Shown here in pieces: positions 1 to 10,345 of a stretch of 64,000 nt of DNA; position 1 is the stretch's first letter; every line of letters begins with the position of its first letter. Origin of the DNA: Perognathus longimembris pacificus (Eukaryota > Chordata > Mammalia > Rodentia > Heteromyidae); contig NC_063170.1 in assembly GCF_023159225.1 (NCBI RefSeq), positions 59,875,708-59,939,707 on the forward strand, read 5' to 3'. A model generated the notes under the pieces. It worked only from the letters and a program-made list of their open reading frames with translations, was not told where the DNA came from and searched no databases. The position numbers and the translations under genes were made by a program.

Positions 1-39
1 AGACCAGGACATTGTTTCCAGTCAAGCAGCAAAAAGACA

Positions 40-153
40 GAACTGAAGGCATGGCTCAAGTGGTAGAGTGCCAACCACTAAAAAAAAAAAAAAAAAAAAA
101 AGAAAAGCCAAAGAGCTCAAAGCCAAGTTCAAATCCCAGTACCAGCACCCACA
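40..153 (+). repeat. SINE right half (tRNA-like module), fragment
   Basis: The ggctcaagtggtagagtgcc signature of the shared tRNA-like right half starts near 53 and ends with ccagtaccagcaccc. A run of about 21 A interrupts the module. The left head is missing. Confidence 0.7.
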
Positions 154-1282
154 CAAACAAAAAAGACAAGTCAATGTACTGTATTTGCACCTCTATGGAA
201 TGCCAATACATAAAGCTGAATTAAGTCTTGCAATGTATTATTCTTTTAGGGGCAAAAATGCCTTTTTTTTAAATAGGAAGCCTACGAAATGTGATGAAAA
301 TAACAATTAACTCTAATTCCAAAAAAAAAAAAAAAAAAAAACAGAAGGAAATGGGTGAGAAAGAAATTCAACACAATTTTACACCAAACTACATAAAACA
401 ACCTCTGGAGGTAGATTTACAACTTTCACAGAAGGCAAGAACAATCTCATCAATCAGAAAGGCATTTTCTATAGTGTGTTACAGATGGAGCCAGGCCTCA
501 AGACTATAAAAACTCATGGCCCATGTACTGTTGCTTCTGAATTCAAGATTTTTACCAAGTAAATTCATATCACTAACTAAGCTTCTTCTAAAGACTGACA
601 TCTAACAAAGAGATTGCTGTGATAGGATAACCTGAGCATTTTGCTTACAATTCAGTGCTAAGGGTTCCTGGCTTCATCATCTTATTCTTCTCAACTGAAG
701 TACAAAAGTACTTCAGCCCGATACCTGGTGACTCAGTGATGACACTCGGTCATTAAATAGAATGGACAACTACCAAAAAAAGGAAAATTAACAAGAGGAA
801 GTTCCCCTCTCTATTTCTAAGAAAGGAGTAGCTAGCTACAAAAGAGCCATTTGAAAAGCTGCAACTTTTCCTCACAGAGCATACCAAGATTAGCACAGCA
901 CAGTGTAGTCAGTTCTAGAGTCCCTTCAGCTAAACAGATAACTAAAAACAATGGAAAGGAGAGAGAACAAAGAATAATCTAAAGGGGGGGGGGGCGGTGA
1001 GGGAGTGCCAGAAGTCTCACAGGAAGTATATTCCGGAAAAGTGAAACATCCTCGTGTTCCAGTAAGTTAATAAATTCCAAAGTTCAAAAAACTTCTTTTA
1101 AGTTTAATCGTATTGTTGGGAAGTGTATATTAAAACAATGAAATATCTCCTAGTTTTAGATTCTCCTCTCATATAAATCTGATGCTCCAAATAGCTTGTT
1201 AAACTCTCTGAACTATATTCAATTTGACCGTTTTTAATATGGAAGAGGCCCACACCCTGCAATCTAGCAACAGCTCTTGAAA
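154..1282. other. Intronic sequence without a recognised gene
   Basis: AT-rich sequence with a run of about 20 A at 321-340 and 11 G at 984-994. No open frame of note and no repeat I can name with confidence. Confidence 0.5.
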
Positions 1283-1440
1283 GTATAGGTAGCTCTCTTG
1301 CCTATAATCCTAGCTACTAAGGAGACCAAAATCTGAAAGATCTCATTTCAAAGCCAGCCCTTGGCAGTGAAGTCCTAAACTTCCTGCCCCAGTCTCCCAT
1401 GTGCTGGTAACTAGTGTCATATGCAACCACACCTGGTTTT
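1283..1440 (+). repeat. Diverged B1-like SINE fragment
   Basis: The motif cctataatcctagctactaaggag and the following aaagccagccc resemble the 7SL-derived head of B1 and Geo-type SINEs, but the copy is strongly diverged and incomplete. Confidence 0.45.
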
Positions 1441-1683
1441 AGAAACTTTCACACTATGTTAAGACAGAGTTGGAAGGCAGATACTTTAAAAGTACTGTGA
1501 TAATTTAATTTCAGACTGTGTATATAAGATTAGACTTGGGTTCTATTCCCCTCATTTTGAGTATGAAAATATCCCCCAAAATTTTCAGAACTCCAAAATG
1601 CTTCTGGTTCCAAGCTTTTTGGATAAATACTCAACCTGTATTATAACCATGGCCATAATATGTACCCAAAAGATAGTAAGTAA

Positions 1684-1930
1684 GCGAGGTGCTGGTGGCT
1701 CATGACTGCAATCCTATTTAGGAGGCTAAGATCTGATCTCAGTTTGAAGCCAGCCCAGGCAGAAAGTCCATGAGACTCTTATCTCCAATGAACTACTAAA
1801 AAAAACTGTAAGTGGTGCTGTGGCTCAAGTGGCAGAGTGCTAGCCTTGAGCAAAAGAAGCTCAAGGAGAGTGCCCAGGCCCAGAGTTCAAAGATCAGGAC
1901 CAGCAAAAAAAGGAAAAAAAAAAAAAAAAA
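1684..1930 (+). repeat. Geo-type SINE, nearly full length
   Basis: The B1-like head (gctggtggctcatgactgcaatcc) runs into a linker (ccagcccaggcagaaagtcc) and the tRNA-like right half (gtggctcaagtggcagagtgctag). It ends in an A-rich tail at 1905-1930. Confidence 0.9.
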
Positions 1931-1984
1931 GATAACACATGATTATTATAAGGGCTTACAGCGTGATGGTGGGAATTTACAGTA

Positions 1985-1989
<5 letters not shown>

Positions 1990-2021
<32 letters not shown>

Positions 2022-2211
2022 CAGTCCTGGGCCTTGGACTCAGGGCCTGAGCACTGTCCCTGGCTTCTTCCCGCTCAAGGCTAGCACTCTGCCACTTGAG
2101 CCACAGCGCTGCTTCTGGCCGTTTTCTGTATATGTGGTGCTGGGGAATCGAACCTAGGGCCTCGTGTATCCGAAGCAGGCAGTCTTGCCACTAGGCTATA
2201 TCCCCAGCCCC
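1990..2211 (-). repeat. ID-headed dimeric SINE (IDL/DIP-type), young
   Basis: On the minus strand the copy begins gctggggatatagcctagtgg and ends in a tail of about 30 A, seen as T at 1990-2019. Both tRNA-like halves are present. The head is almost identical to the copies at 33463 and 11591, which points to recent activity of the subfamily. Confidence 0.92.
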
Positions 2212-2499
2212 GAAAAAAAATTTTTTTAAAGCTCAACAAATTAAGACTTCTAGTCGACATTGTCTTGGTAGTCCCAATGTACAGTAAGAGGGAATTAAAA
2301 AGTACACAAACTGAAAAGAAACCTGTTTACTAACAGTTGACATAATGACAAAATTTTCAAAGAACCCAGGAAAAAGGACTAGAAAACAAGAAATATTAGG
2401 TCATGGTTTACAAAGCTAGTGTGCAAGTCAATTTTATTTCTATAGGAGTAACTAATTGCAAATTAAAAAAAAAAAAAAACAAATTACTTAAAACAGCAT

Positions 2500-3365
2500 C
2501 CAAAGCCACAAAATACTCAGGGACAACTCTGCAAAATATATATGAGAAATGCATGCTGTAATGTACAAAACTGAGAGACTCAATAGAACATAATAAGTGA
2601 TTAAATATTATATTTGTGGGTTGGAAGACTCAAAACATTGCCAAGAAGTCAGTCTGCTTTAAAAGGATCAACAGTTGTTCTACCCAGTACAGTAACCATT
2701 AGAAATAATTGCATTTGAATTTAAATTTAAATCAAAAATCAAATTTAAAATGCATTCCCTCTATCATTCAAGGCACATCCTAAGTAGTTAATAGTAGTAA
2801 TATATAACTGGTGACTAAAGACTTACTGGACATTTCCATCATTACAGAAAATTTATGCAGTACAGATCAAGCAATCTTGCCAAAATTCCAACAAATCTCA
2901 TGTAAAGTGAAAAGCTGATTAAAATTTATTTGGAAAAATGGGACTTAAAACAGCCAAAACAATTCCAATTAAAAAAATACTACACTGAAGGGTTGACAAT
3001 ATCTGATGTTATAACTTCCCTTGATTATTTGCAGTATTCAAGACTGTGGTTGATAAAAGGTCAGACACAAAGGGTAAATGCAAAGAAATTTAGATATATA
3101 GCCACTGGATTTTTTGACAGATGCCAATATACTTGATAGAACAGAGTCTTTCCAACAAATGGCACAGTGAAAAATAGGATAGCATGTATAAAGTTTAAGA
3201 AGCCAAACACCTAAGGAGGGGAAAGGGAAAGTGGGAGGAGGGAGGGGGGAAAGGGACAAGGTAACAAACAGTACAAGAAATGTATCCAATGCCTAACGTA
3301 TGAAACTGTAACCTCTCTGTACATCAGTTTGATAATAAAAATTTGAAAAAAAATAAAATAAAAAA
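2500..3365 (+). mobile_element. LINE-1 fragment: ORF2 end and 3' tail
   Basis: Residual L1 ORF2 sequence can be followed, for example attggaagactcaaaacattg near 2620 and atttatttggaaaaatgggac near 2927. The frames are broken by many stops. The last part (3270-3365) carries aactgtaacctctctgtacatca followed by an A-rich end, and the same module recurs at 7905-7970. It is therefore probably the 3' terminus of a lineage L1. Not functional. Confidence 0.65.
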
Positions 3366-3402
3366 AGAAGCCATGACATTCTCCACAATATAATTTAACT
3401 CA

Positions 3403-3486
3403 GGAAAGTGTATAGCTCTGTGCTACAACACCTGCATAACACATATGATACCCTGGATTCAAATTCCAGTATCCCTCTCCCCCACA
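3403..3486 (+). repeat. ID-like SINE monomer
   Basis: A tRNA-Ala-like unit reading tatagctctgtgctacaacacctgcataacac and ending in ggattcaaattccagtatcc, the B-box region. Diverged. Confidence 0.55.
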
Positions 3487-3569
3487 AAACTTTTGAAATG
3501 CAACATAGAACTAGGTGCAAAACCTCAAAGTGACTGATTATAAAACATGCAAGAAAATATAAGGGAAGC

Positions 3570-3675
3570 TTTTTTTTGGGGCGTCCTGGGGGCTTGAATT
3601 CAGGGCCAGAGCATTGTCCCTGAGCTTCTTTTGCTCAAAGCTAGCACTCTACCACTTGAGCCACATTCCCAGCCC
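3570..3675 (-). repeat. ID-headed SINE with internal deletion
   Basis: The right half (cttttgctcaaagctagcactctaccacttgagccaca) joins directly to ttcccagccc, the first bases of the ID-like head, so most of the head is deleted. Eleven-base flanks at 3559-3569 and 3676-3686 match with one difference (ataagggaagc and ataagggaaac), which supports the ends as a target-site duplication. Confidence 0.8.
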
Positions 3676-3689
3676 ATAAGGGAAACTTC

Positions 3690-4160
3690 TATGATCCAAG
3701 TTTAAGCAAATATTTTTTAATAAAGCATAAAAAGCATAAACCATATAAAGAAAAAAAGATACATTGAATTTTGAAAATATATGACATTTGTGGCTCACCA
3801 AAAGACAGTACTCAGAAAAATGAAAAGACAAGAACCAGAAAAAAAATCTACAAAACACCTAGCAGATTATGAACTATTATCTAGCATACATGAGAAACTC
3901 TAAAGCTCAATAACAAGAATCTAATAACTTTTTAATAGGGCAGTACAAGATCCGAGTTTACTTCACCCAAATAATTATACATGATTTATCATTAGTCATT
4001 TAGTCAAAGCTAAGAGTTACCATCAGTACACCTCTACTACAGTGGCTTTTAAGAAAACTGGAAATACCAAGTAAGATGATGCAGAGAAGCTAGAATTCAT
4101 ATACTATTTGTAACTGCGAAATGAAACTTTCTGGAAGCATAAAAATATTTTTATTGAATG
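3690..4160 (+). mobile_element. Old LINE-1 ORF2-derived fragment
   Basis: The segment with ctagcagattatgaactattatctagcatacatg and the following text follows the 3' half of L1 ORF2, but no frame is open. It is highly decayed. Confidence 0.45.
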
Positions 4161-4275
4161 AAGTTATAAGATTTAAGTTCACCAAATTCCATAGACCTGC
4201 ACACACAGTAGGGTTCATCTTACTATAAGTATTAAAAAAAAAACACTAACACTTTTCAAAATTAAAGTTTTCCTA

Positions 4276-4490
4276 ACTGGGCGCTAGTGGCTCACGCCTG
4301 GAAGATGAAATCTGAGGATCGATGTTTGAAACCAGCCAAGGAGGGAAGTTCTTGAGTCTTATCTCTAATAAACTACTCAGAAAAAGCTGGAAGTGGCACT
4401 GTAGCTCAAGTAGTAGAACACTAACCTTGAGTAAAAGTAAGATCAGGGACAGCGCTCAGACCAAGTTCAAGCCTCAGGGCCAGCCAAAAT
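4276..4490 (+). repeat. Geo-type SINE
   Basis: The head gggcgctagtggctcacgcctgg has lost a few bases around the tcctagctactc motif. The right half tgtagctcaagtagtagaacactaacc is clear. Confidence 0.85.
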
Positions 4491-4603
4491 AAAACTTAAA
4501 GAAAATTCCTATCATGTTTCCTTCCTTAAGGTTGCACACCAAATAGAGGTTATATTACTGTATATAATACTTGAAGAAACCTAACATGTTTTTTGTTTGG
4601 TTG

Positions 4604-4802
4604 GTTTTTTTTGCCAGTCCTGGGCCTTGGACTCAGGGCTTGAGCATTGTCCCTGGCTTCTTTTTGCTCAAGGCTAACACTCTGCCACTTGAGCCACAGC
4701 GCCACTTCTGGCCATTTTCTATATATGTGGCACTGGGGAATCGAATCCTGGGCTTTATGCATACAAGGCAAGCACTCTTGCCACTAGGCCATATTCCCAA
4801 CC
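4604..4802 (-). repeat. ID-headed dimeric SINE
   Basis: A full-length minus-strand copy with a short T run at its 3' end (4604-4611). The flanks aaacctaacatgttttt (from 4577) and aaacctaatattttt (from 4803) look like a partly decayed target duplication. Confidence 0.88.
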
Positions 4803-4912
4803 AAACCTAATATTTTTAAAAGTTAAAAATTTCTTACTATGTGTACTCCATAAAATAAGATAAAAATGGTTTCGTTCCCCATTCAGCCAACCTATTTATA
4901 TTTTGGTTTGTT

Positions 4913-5003
4913 GTTTTTTTTTGTTGGTTGTGGGGCTTGAACTCAGGGCCTGCGCACCATTCCTGAGCTTTATCAGGCTCAAGGCTAGTGCCTTCTGTTT
5001 ATA
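4913..5003 (-). repeat. SINE right-half fragment
   Basis: ggggcttgaactcagggcctgcgcacc followed by aggctcaaggctagtgcc is the shared right half in minus orientation. The head is absent. Confidence 0.65.
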
Positions 5004-5039
5004 TTTTGGAGAAGTATTGGGTTTGAACTCAGGACAAGG

Positions 5040-5710
5040 TCCCTAAAAAAGAAAATTTTACAAAAGGAAAGGAAGCAGTATATGTGCTACAGATGGTAAT
5101 TGAAAAAGAAAACACCAACCTACAGTCAGACATACTTCTTACTACAGGCAAGTAAGTGCACAAAAACCCAGAAAATATGTCAAGACAAAGTTCAGTCCCT
5201 CGTATTATACAAGGTTTACCTGTTACTATTACTATTACTATAACTGCTGTGTATTAACAAGGTAGACCCAGTACTACTATTTTACCAATACACATGTAAA
5301 ATATTTCCTCACTGGAAGTCAAAAAAGTTAGCACTGTTTATGGGAATATCTCAGAGAGGTGTTCATCTGGAGAAACTGAAGTGGACATTAGTAAGAGGCT
5401 GCTTTTATTTCATTATGAAGTAATACACATTTTCCACAGTTGTGAAAAACAAATAGTGGGGGAAAGAAAGAAAAACAAGGCATGCTATTATTTTTTTTCT
5501 AAGGTCTTAAGAGGTAAAGAGGCCCTAACATACAGGAAATGCACAACAGCACAGTAGTAATCACACTTCATTGTCCAGAGCAATACCTGAGATGATCTTC
5601 CTAGGGAATCAGTTGCCAGATAGAATACTTTGAGAAAACCAAGGTTTTTATTTATATAGCTCTGCTCCATCACTTTGAGACAATCACTAATGACAGTTGG
5701 ATACAATTAT
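5040..5710. other. Intronic unique sequence
   Basis: No gene or confident repeat recognised. It contains a short (ACT/ATT)n-like patch near 5225-5245. Confidence 0.45.
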
Positions 5711-5727
5711 CTCTAAGGCCTATTTTT

Positions 5728-5935
5728 TTTTTTTTTTTTTTTTTGCCAGTCCTGGGGCTTGGACTCGGGCCTGAGCACTGTCCCTGGCTTCTTTTTGCTC
5801 AAGGCTAGCACTCTGCCACTTGAGCCACAGCACCACTTCTGGCCATTTTCTGTATATGTGGTGCTGGGGAATTGAACCCAGGGCTTCAGGTATACGAGGC
5901 AAGCACTCTTTGCCACTAGGCCATATCCCCAGCCC
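5728..5935 (-). repeat. ID-headed dimeric SINE with 17-bp target duplication
   Basis: The element is flanked by ctctaaggcctattttt at 5711-5727 and again at 5936-5952. This is a perfect 17-bp target-site duplication that fixes both ends. The minus-strand head reads gctggggatatggcctagtgg. Confidence 0.95.
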
Positions 5936-6350
5936 CTCTAAGGCCTATTTTTAAGGGAATTTTTCCCAACGTGGAAAAAAAAACAATATACTACATGTTA
6001 CATCACAGATATAAATTGGAAAATATTGTATTAGCAAAAAAAAAAAAATCAAGCCAGTCACAAAAGACCACATGCTCTATCATTGAAAACGTAAGTATAT
6101 CTTGGCTCCCTATATCTTGGGGCATGGAGGAAAGTTGGGGGCAATGGCTAAACAGGCTAGGCTATCTTACGGGGATAACAGAATATAGCAACGATTTACA
6201 ACTCAATATACTGATTACTAATGGGTTCCATGCTTTTCACAGATAAACTATATGATATGTGAATTATATCTTGAATAAGCTGCTAGAAGTCACACCTCAA
6301 ATATTAAGAGAAAAAGACATTTAAACCTATGGCTTAAGAAATATTAAAGG

Positions 6351-6528
6351 ATGGCTGCAAATTTGGCTTAGTGGTAGAGTGCTTGCCTAGCATGCATGAA
6401 GCCCTAGGTTTAATTCCTCAGAACCACATAAAACAGAAAAAGCCGGATGTAGCTTAAGTGGTAGCTAGCCTAGAGCAAAAGAAACTCAGGAACAGTGCCA
6501 GGCCCAAGCCAAGTTCAAGCCTCAGGAA
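6351..6528 (+). repeat. ID-headed dimeric SINE, older copy
   Basis: Head: tggcttagtggtagagtgcttgcctagcatgcatgaagc. The right half follows after the linker aaaacagaaaaagcc. The 3' end runs into a GA-rich microsatellite. Confidence 0.85.
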
Positions 6529-6566
6529 GACAGACAGAAGAGATAGAGAGAGATAGAGATAGAGAT

Positions 6567-6619
<53 letters not shown>
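6529..6619. repeat. (GATA)/(GA)n microsatellite
   Basis: gaca, gatagaga and then pure (GA)n units, seeded at the 3' tail of the preceding SINE. Confidence 0.95.
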
Positions 6620-6622
<3 letters not shown>

Positions 6623-6639
6623 AGCCGTAAGTAAAAATA

Positions 6640-7470
6640 AAACCTCAATATAAAAGGTGAAACTATAAAACTTTCAAAAGCAAAGCAAAAAGAAAATCTT
6701 AATCATCTTGGGCTTGGCAACAATTTCTTAAATATAGTACTCAATGTAAAATATAGTAAAACTGGACTTCTTTAAAATAAACAAGTTTGTTCCTTAAACA
6801 CTCTTAAAAGCATATATATCCAAATCTAGTATAAAGAATCCTCACAATTCACCAAGTCAAGACAACCAATTTTTAAAATGTGTAAATGATATGAACAGAC
6901 ACTTAAAGGAAACACACAGATGGCAAATAAACATGTTCATTCATTTGCAGTGAACCAAATATAAAGAACCTGTTAAACTGAAGGTAAAATTAAATCCTCA
7001 AATGTAAAACTGTACAAGTCTTGGATGGTACTCAAAAGAAATACAAATGGCAAATGCATGAAGAAATATTCAACATCCTTAGCCATAATGGGACAGCAAA
7101 ATGATAGGAAATTCCATCTTATTCTAGTCAGAATAGTTATCCACTATCAAGAAAACAAATGCTGGCAAGGATGGAGATAGATGAGTAGAAGAAACCGCCA
7201 CAAACTGTTAGTGGAAATGCAAATCAGTACATAGGTTCCGCAAATAACTATATACAGATACTACGTACCCACTGATACCATATATATGAAAATAAAACCT
7301 GATGAGCCACTGTATCAAGCGGATACAAATTACCAGTGAAAAGTGAGGGAACATCTTCAGATTCTACAAACTAGAAATTGAAATTTTAAATAATGACACT
7401 ATCAAAATATAAAACACACAGTAAACTGACAAAAGACAAGCCATCTATATTTACATACATAACTATATAT
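6640..7470 (+). mobile_element. LINE-1 ORF2/3' fragment
   Basis: The order of motifs follows the end of L1 ORF2: aaactataaaactttc, then tgaacagacacttaaaggaaacacacagatggc, then aatattcaacatccttagcc, then aaatgctggcaaggatggag. Stops interrupt every frame. Confidence 0.7.
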
Positions 7471-7496
7471 GTCTACAGAGATAGATATCTATGTAT

Positions 7497-7712
7497 CTTG
7501 AACTAAGTGCCTAGGCACTGTCCCTGAGTGTTTTTGCTCAAGGCTAGCACTCTACCCTAGAGCCATAGCTCCACTACTGAATTTTTAATGATTAATTGGA
7601 GGTAAGAGTCTCATGGACTTTCCTTCCTGAGCTAGCTTCAAACCATAGTCCTCAGATCTCATCCTCATGAGTTGCTAAGATTACAGGCATGAGCTACAGA
7701 TACCTGGCTTGA
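7497..7712 (-). repeat. Geo-type SINE
   Basis: Right half at the low-coordinate end (gctcaaggctagcactctacc). The B1-like head ends with aagattacaggcatgagctac. Confidence 0.85.
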
Positions 7713-7724
7713 ATATAAAAGGGA

Positions 7725-7970
7725 GAAGTATTTAGAAGTGAGAAGCAAGGAGGAATAAGCAAAAGGTTAATCGTTAATATAATCACAGTACGTCATATGC
7801 ACATTATGAAAATCAAATGAAAAAGAGAAAAAAACAAGCAAACAAAAAAATCAGAACCAGAGTAACTGTCTTAATTTTTATCTGAATAAAGTAAACGTTA
7901 GATTACGTATGTAACTGTAACCCCTCTGTACATCACCTTGACATTAAAACTAACTTTTTAAAAAAGTAAG
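7725..7970 (+). mobile_element. LINE-1 3' terminal fragment
   Basis: This stretch ends with tatgtaactgtaacccctctgtacatcac, then an A-rich end, the same terminal module seen at 3290-3345. The preceding A/G-rich region fits an L1 3' UTR. Confidence 0.5.
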
Positions 7971-7971
7971 C

Positions 7972-8158
7972 ATTAGAGCTGAGGCCTGTGGCTCATGCCT
8001 GTAATTCAAGCAGGAAAGTCTGTGAGACTCTTATCTCCAATTAACCACCAGAAAACCAAAAGTCGTGCAAAGTGGTAGAGCATTAGCTTTGAGCAAAAAA
8101 GCTCAGGAACAGCGCTCAGGCCCTGAGTTCAAGCCCCACAACCAACAACAACAAAAAA
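7972..8158 (+). repeat. Geo-type SINE with short head
   Basis: The head is shortened inside (gctcatgcctgtaattcaagcagg), losing the tcctagctactcaggaggctgag block. The right half is complete. Confidence 0.8.
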
Positions 8159-8174
8159 ATAAACATTAAAATTA

Positions 8175-8300
8175 TAATTCTGCGGAGCAGAGCATTGGCA
8201 CAAGTGTTTAAAGCGCTAGCCTTGAGCAAAAGAAGCTCAGGAATAGCACCCAAGCCCTGAATTCAAACCCCAGGCCTGACACAGAACAAAACAAAAAATA
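8175..8300 (+). repeat. SINE right half, fragment
   Basis: aagcgctagccttgagcaaaagaagctcagg followed by ctgaattcaaacccc. No head. Confidence 0.75.
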
Positions 8301-8305
8301 GTTTG

Positions 8306-8415
8306 AGAATGTTGAAAGGGCTGACATTGATTAAGATGCACTAGATTCATAAACTGCTTTGGTGAATGGCAACTCCTTTGTACAACTATTTAAAGATAAT
8401 AAAAAAGTATTGAAA
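8306..8415 (+). repeat. Short interspersed ~100-bp repeat, copy 1
   Basis: gaatgttgaaagggctgacattgat and the following 80 bases match 28186-28292 closely, including cataaactgcttt and acaacta(t/c)tta. An AATAAAA-like end follows. The second copy sits inside a SINE, so this is a mobile sequence, perhaps the 3' end of a 5'-truncated LINE-1. Confidence 0.7.
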
Positions 8416-8789
8416 ACAAAAATGAAGAACACTTTGCCTCAGACTCCTGGCAGTATGTATCACACCTGGCTATAGATACATTTTCTAACTGATGAACAAC
8501 TTACAAGAATATCTACTGAAAAACTAACTTCATAGTTCAGCACAGTCTCTACTTTGATTACTCTAAAAGTTAGCTCTCAACAATTAAATGCCTATGAAAT
8601 ATGTCTACTATCTTAATTTAAAATGCAACAAATTCTTTATCAAAACATCCTAATTCATTAAGAGAAATGTCTTCTCTCACAAAATTCAGATCATAGTTCT
8701 AAAAATACAGACCATCCAGGACATCACCCTGGACAACAGATGATAAATGGTGATTACTCAGTTCAAAAACTTATTTAGCACAGCTCTTT

Positions 8790-8995
8790 GTTTTCCTTGC
8801 CAGTCCTGAGGTTTGAACTCAGGGCCTGGGCACTGGCCCTGAGCTTCTTTTTTTTGCTCAAGGCTAGCACTCTACCACATGAGCCACAGCAGCACCACTT
8901 ATAGCTCTTTCTGTTCATGTGCTTCTGAGGAATCGAACCTGGGGCTTCACACAGGCTAGGCAAAGAACTCTGCCACTAAGCCACATTCCCAGCCA
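8790..8995 (-). repeat. ID-headed dimeric SINE
   Basis: gccagtcctgaggtttgaactcagg at the 3' end and gccactaagccacattcccagcc at the 5' end of the minus-strand copy. An extra gca unit lies within gccacagcagcaccac. Confidence 0.88.
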
Positions 8996-9029
8996 CAGCC
9001 TATCTCTTGAAACTCCTTTGCTAAAAAAA

Positions 9030-9233
9030 CTTTTTTGGGGGGTCGGTCCTGGGGCTTAAGGCTATTACTCTATCACTTTGAGCCACAGTTCCACTTCTAG
9101 CTTTCTGTGGTTAAATGGAGATAGAGTGTCTCACACCTTCCTGTAGGGACTTGGCTTTGAGATGTGATCCTCAGATCTTAGCCTCTTGAACAGATAGCTA
9201 AGATTACAGGCATGAGCCACTGGCACCTAGCCA
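9030..9233 (-). repeat. Geo-type SINE
   Basis: ggtcctggggcttaaggct marks a right half with a short deletion. The B1-like part ends aagattacaggcatgagccactgg. A T7-G6 junction marks the 3' end. Confidence 0.85.
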
Positions 9234-9250
9234 GAATAAGAACCATTATA

Positions 9251-9472
9251 ATAAGCTGGATACTGGCAGCTCACGCCTGCAAACTTAGCTACTCAGGAGG
9301 CTGAGACCTGAAGATCACACTTAGAAGACAGCCTGGGCAGGAAAATCTGACTTATTTTTCCAATAAATCCAAAACAGCTGGAAGTGGACTCAAGTGGTAG
9401 ACTACTAGTCTTGAGCAAAAAAAAAGCTTAGAGACAGTGCCCAGCCCCAGGACTAGCACAAAGAAAAAAAAA
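9251..9472 (+). repeat. Geo-type SINE
   Basis: ggatactggcagctcacgcctgc opens the head. The right half (actcaagtggtagactactag) ends in an A-rich tail. Confidence 0.85.
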
Positions 9473-9767
9473 GTAACCTTAGAAGGATTAAATGGGAAAC
9501 TTCATGAGATGGGCTTAACATAGTATCTACTGCACATTAAATGCCTAATGAATGTTGGTTCTAATCATCACTAGTTACAAAATCACTAATGAGGCCTGTG
9601 ACGAGCTGGGCCCTACTACTCTAAATAGGCTAAGGTGCTTTGGGGTTCAACTTGCAGCACCTAGCACATTCAATAAACAATTGATGTTCATAAATGCAAA
9701 GCAAGAAAAATATCAAAAATTCTCCTACACAATTCAGTATTAACTTTCAGTAGTGAAACTTTAAGAA

Positions 9768-9986
9768 AAGTCAAGCAGGGCTCATTGGGCTCATGCTTGT
9801 AATCCTAACTACTCAGGAGGTTGAGATCTGACGAGTAAGGTTCTAAGCCAACTCAGGCAGCAAAGTCCACCAAACTTATTTCCAATTAACTTCCAAAAAG
9901 CCAAGAAGTGAAGCTGTGCCTCAAGTGGTGGGGAGCTAGCCTTGAGCACAAGAGCTCAGGCTCTGATTTCAAGCCCCAGAACACAG
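9768..9986 (+). repeat. Geo-type SINE
   Basis: ctcatgcttgtaatcctaactactcagg in the head and gtgcctcaagtggtgggg in the right half. Confidence 0.83.
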
Positions 9987-10103
9987 AAATCAAACTAGTT
10001 CTGAGAATTTTAACGCTTCCAAAACAGAAATCTTTCAAATATGATTACGTTGCTTCAAATTTCATCCCAAAGTCAATCATGTACTTACTCCCTCAAAGTA
10101 AAA

Positions 10104-10130
10104 TACACACATACACACACACACACACAC
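10104..10130. repeat. (CA)n microsatellite
   Basis: An almost pure ca repeat directly abutting the 5' end of the next SINE. Confidence 0.9.
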
Positions 10131-10345
10131 CAGAAATCCTAGCTACTCAGGAAGCTGAGATCTGAAGATGGCCATTCAAAACCAGCTCAAACAAAAAGCC
10201 CCTGTGAGACTCCTATCTCCAATTAACCACCAGAAAACCAGAAGTGGTGCTGTGGCTCAAAGTGCTAGAATGTTAGCTTTGAGCAAAAAGAGCTCAGGGA
10301 CAGCACCCAGGCCCTGAGCTCAAGCTCCCATACCAAAATAAAAAG
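10131..10345 (+). repeat. Geo-type SINE, 5'-truncated head
   Basis: Starts within the head at gaaatcctagctactcaggaag. The right half ctgtggctcaaagtgctagaatg is complete. Confidence 0.85.

Noticed and set aside
6454..6648. Ser-Leu-rich 64-codon frame
   Set aside because: Translation of the (GA)n microsatellite.
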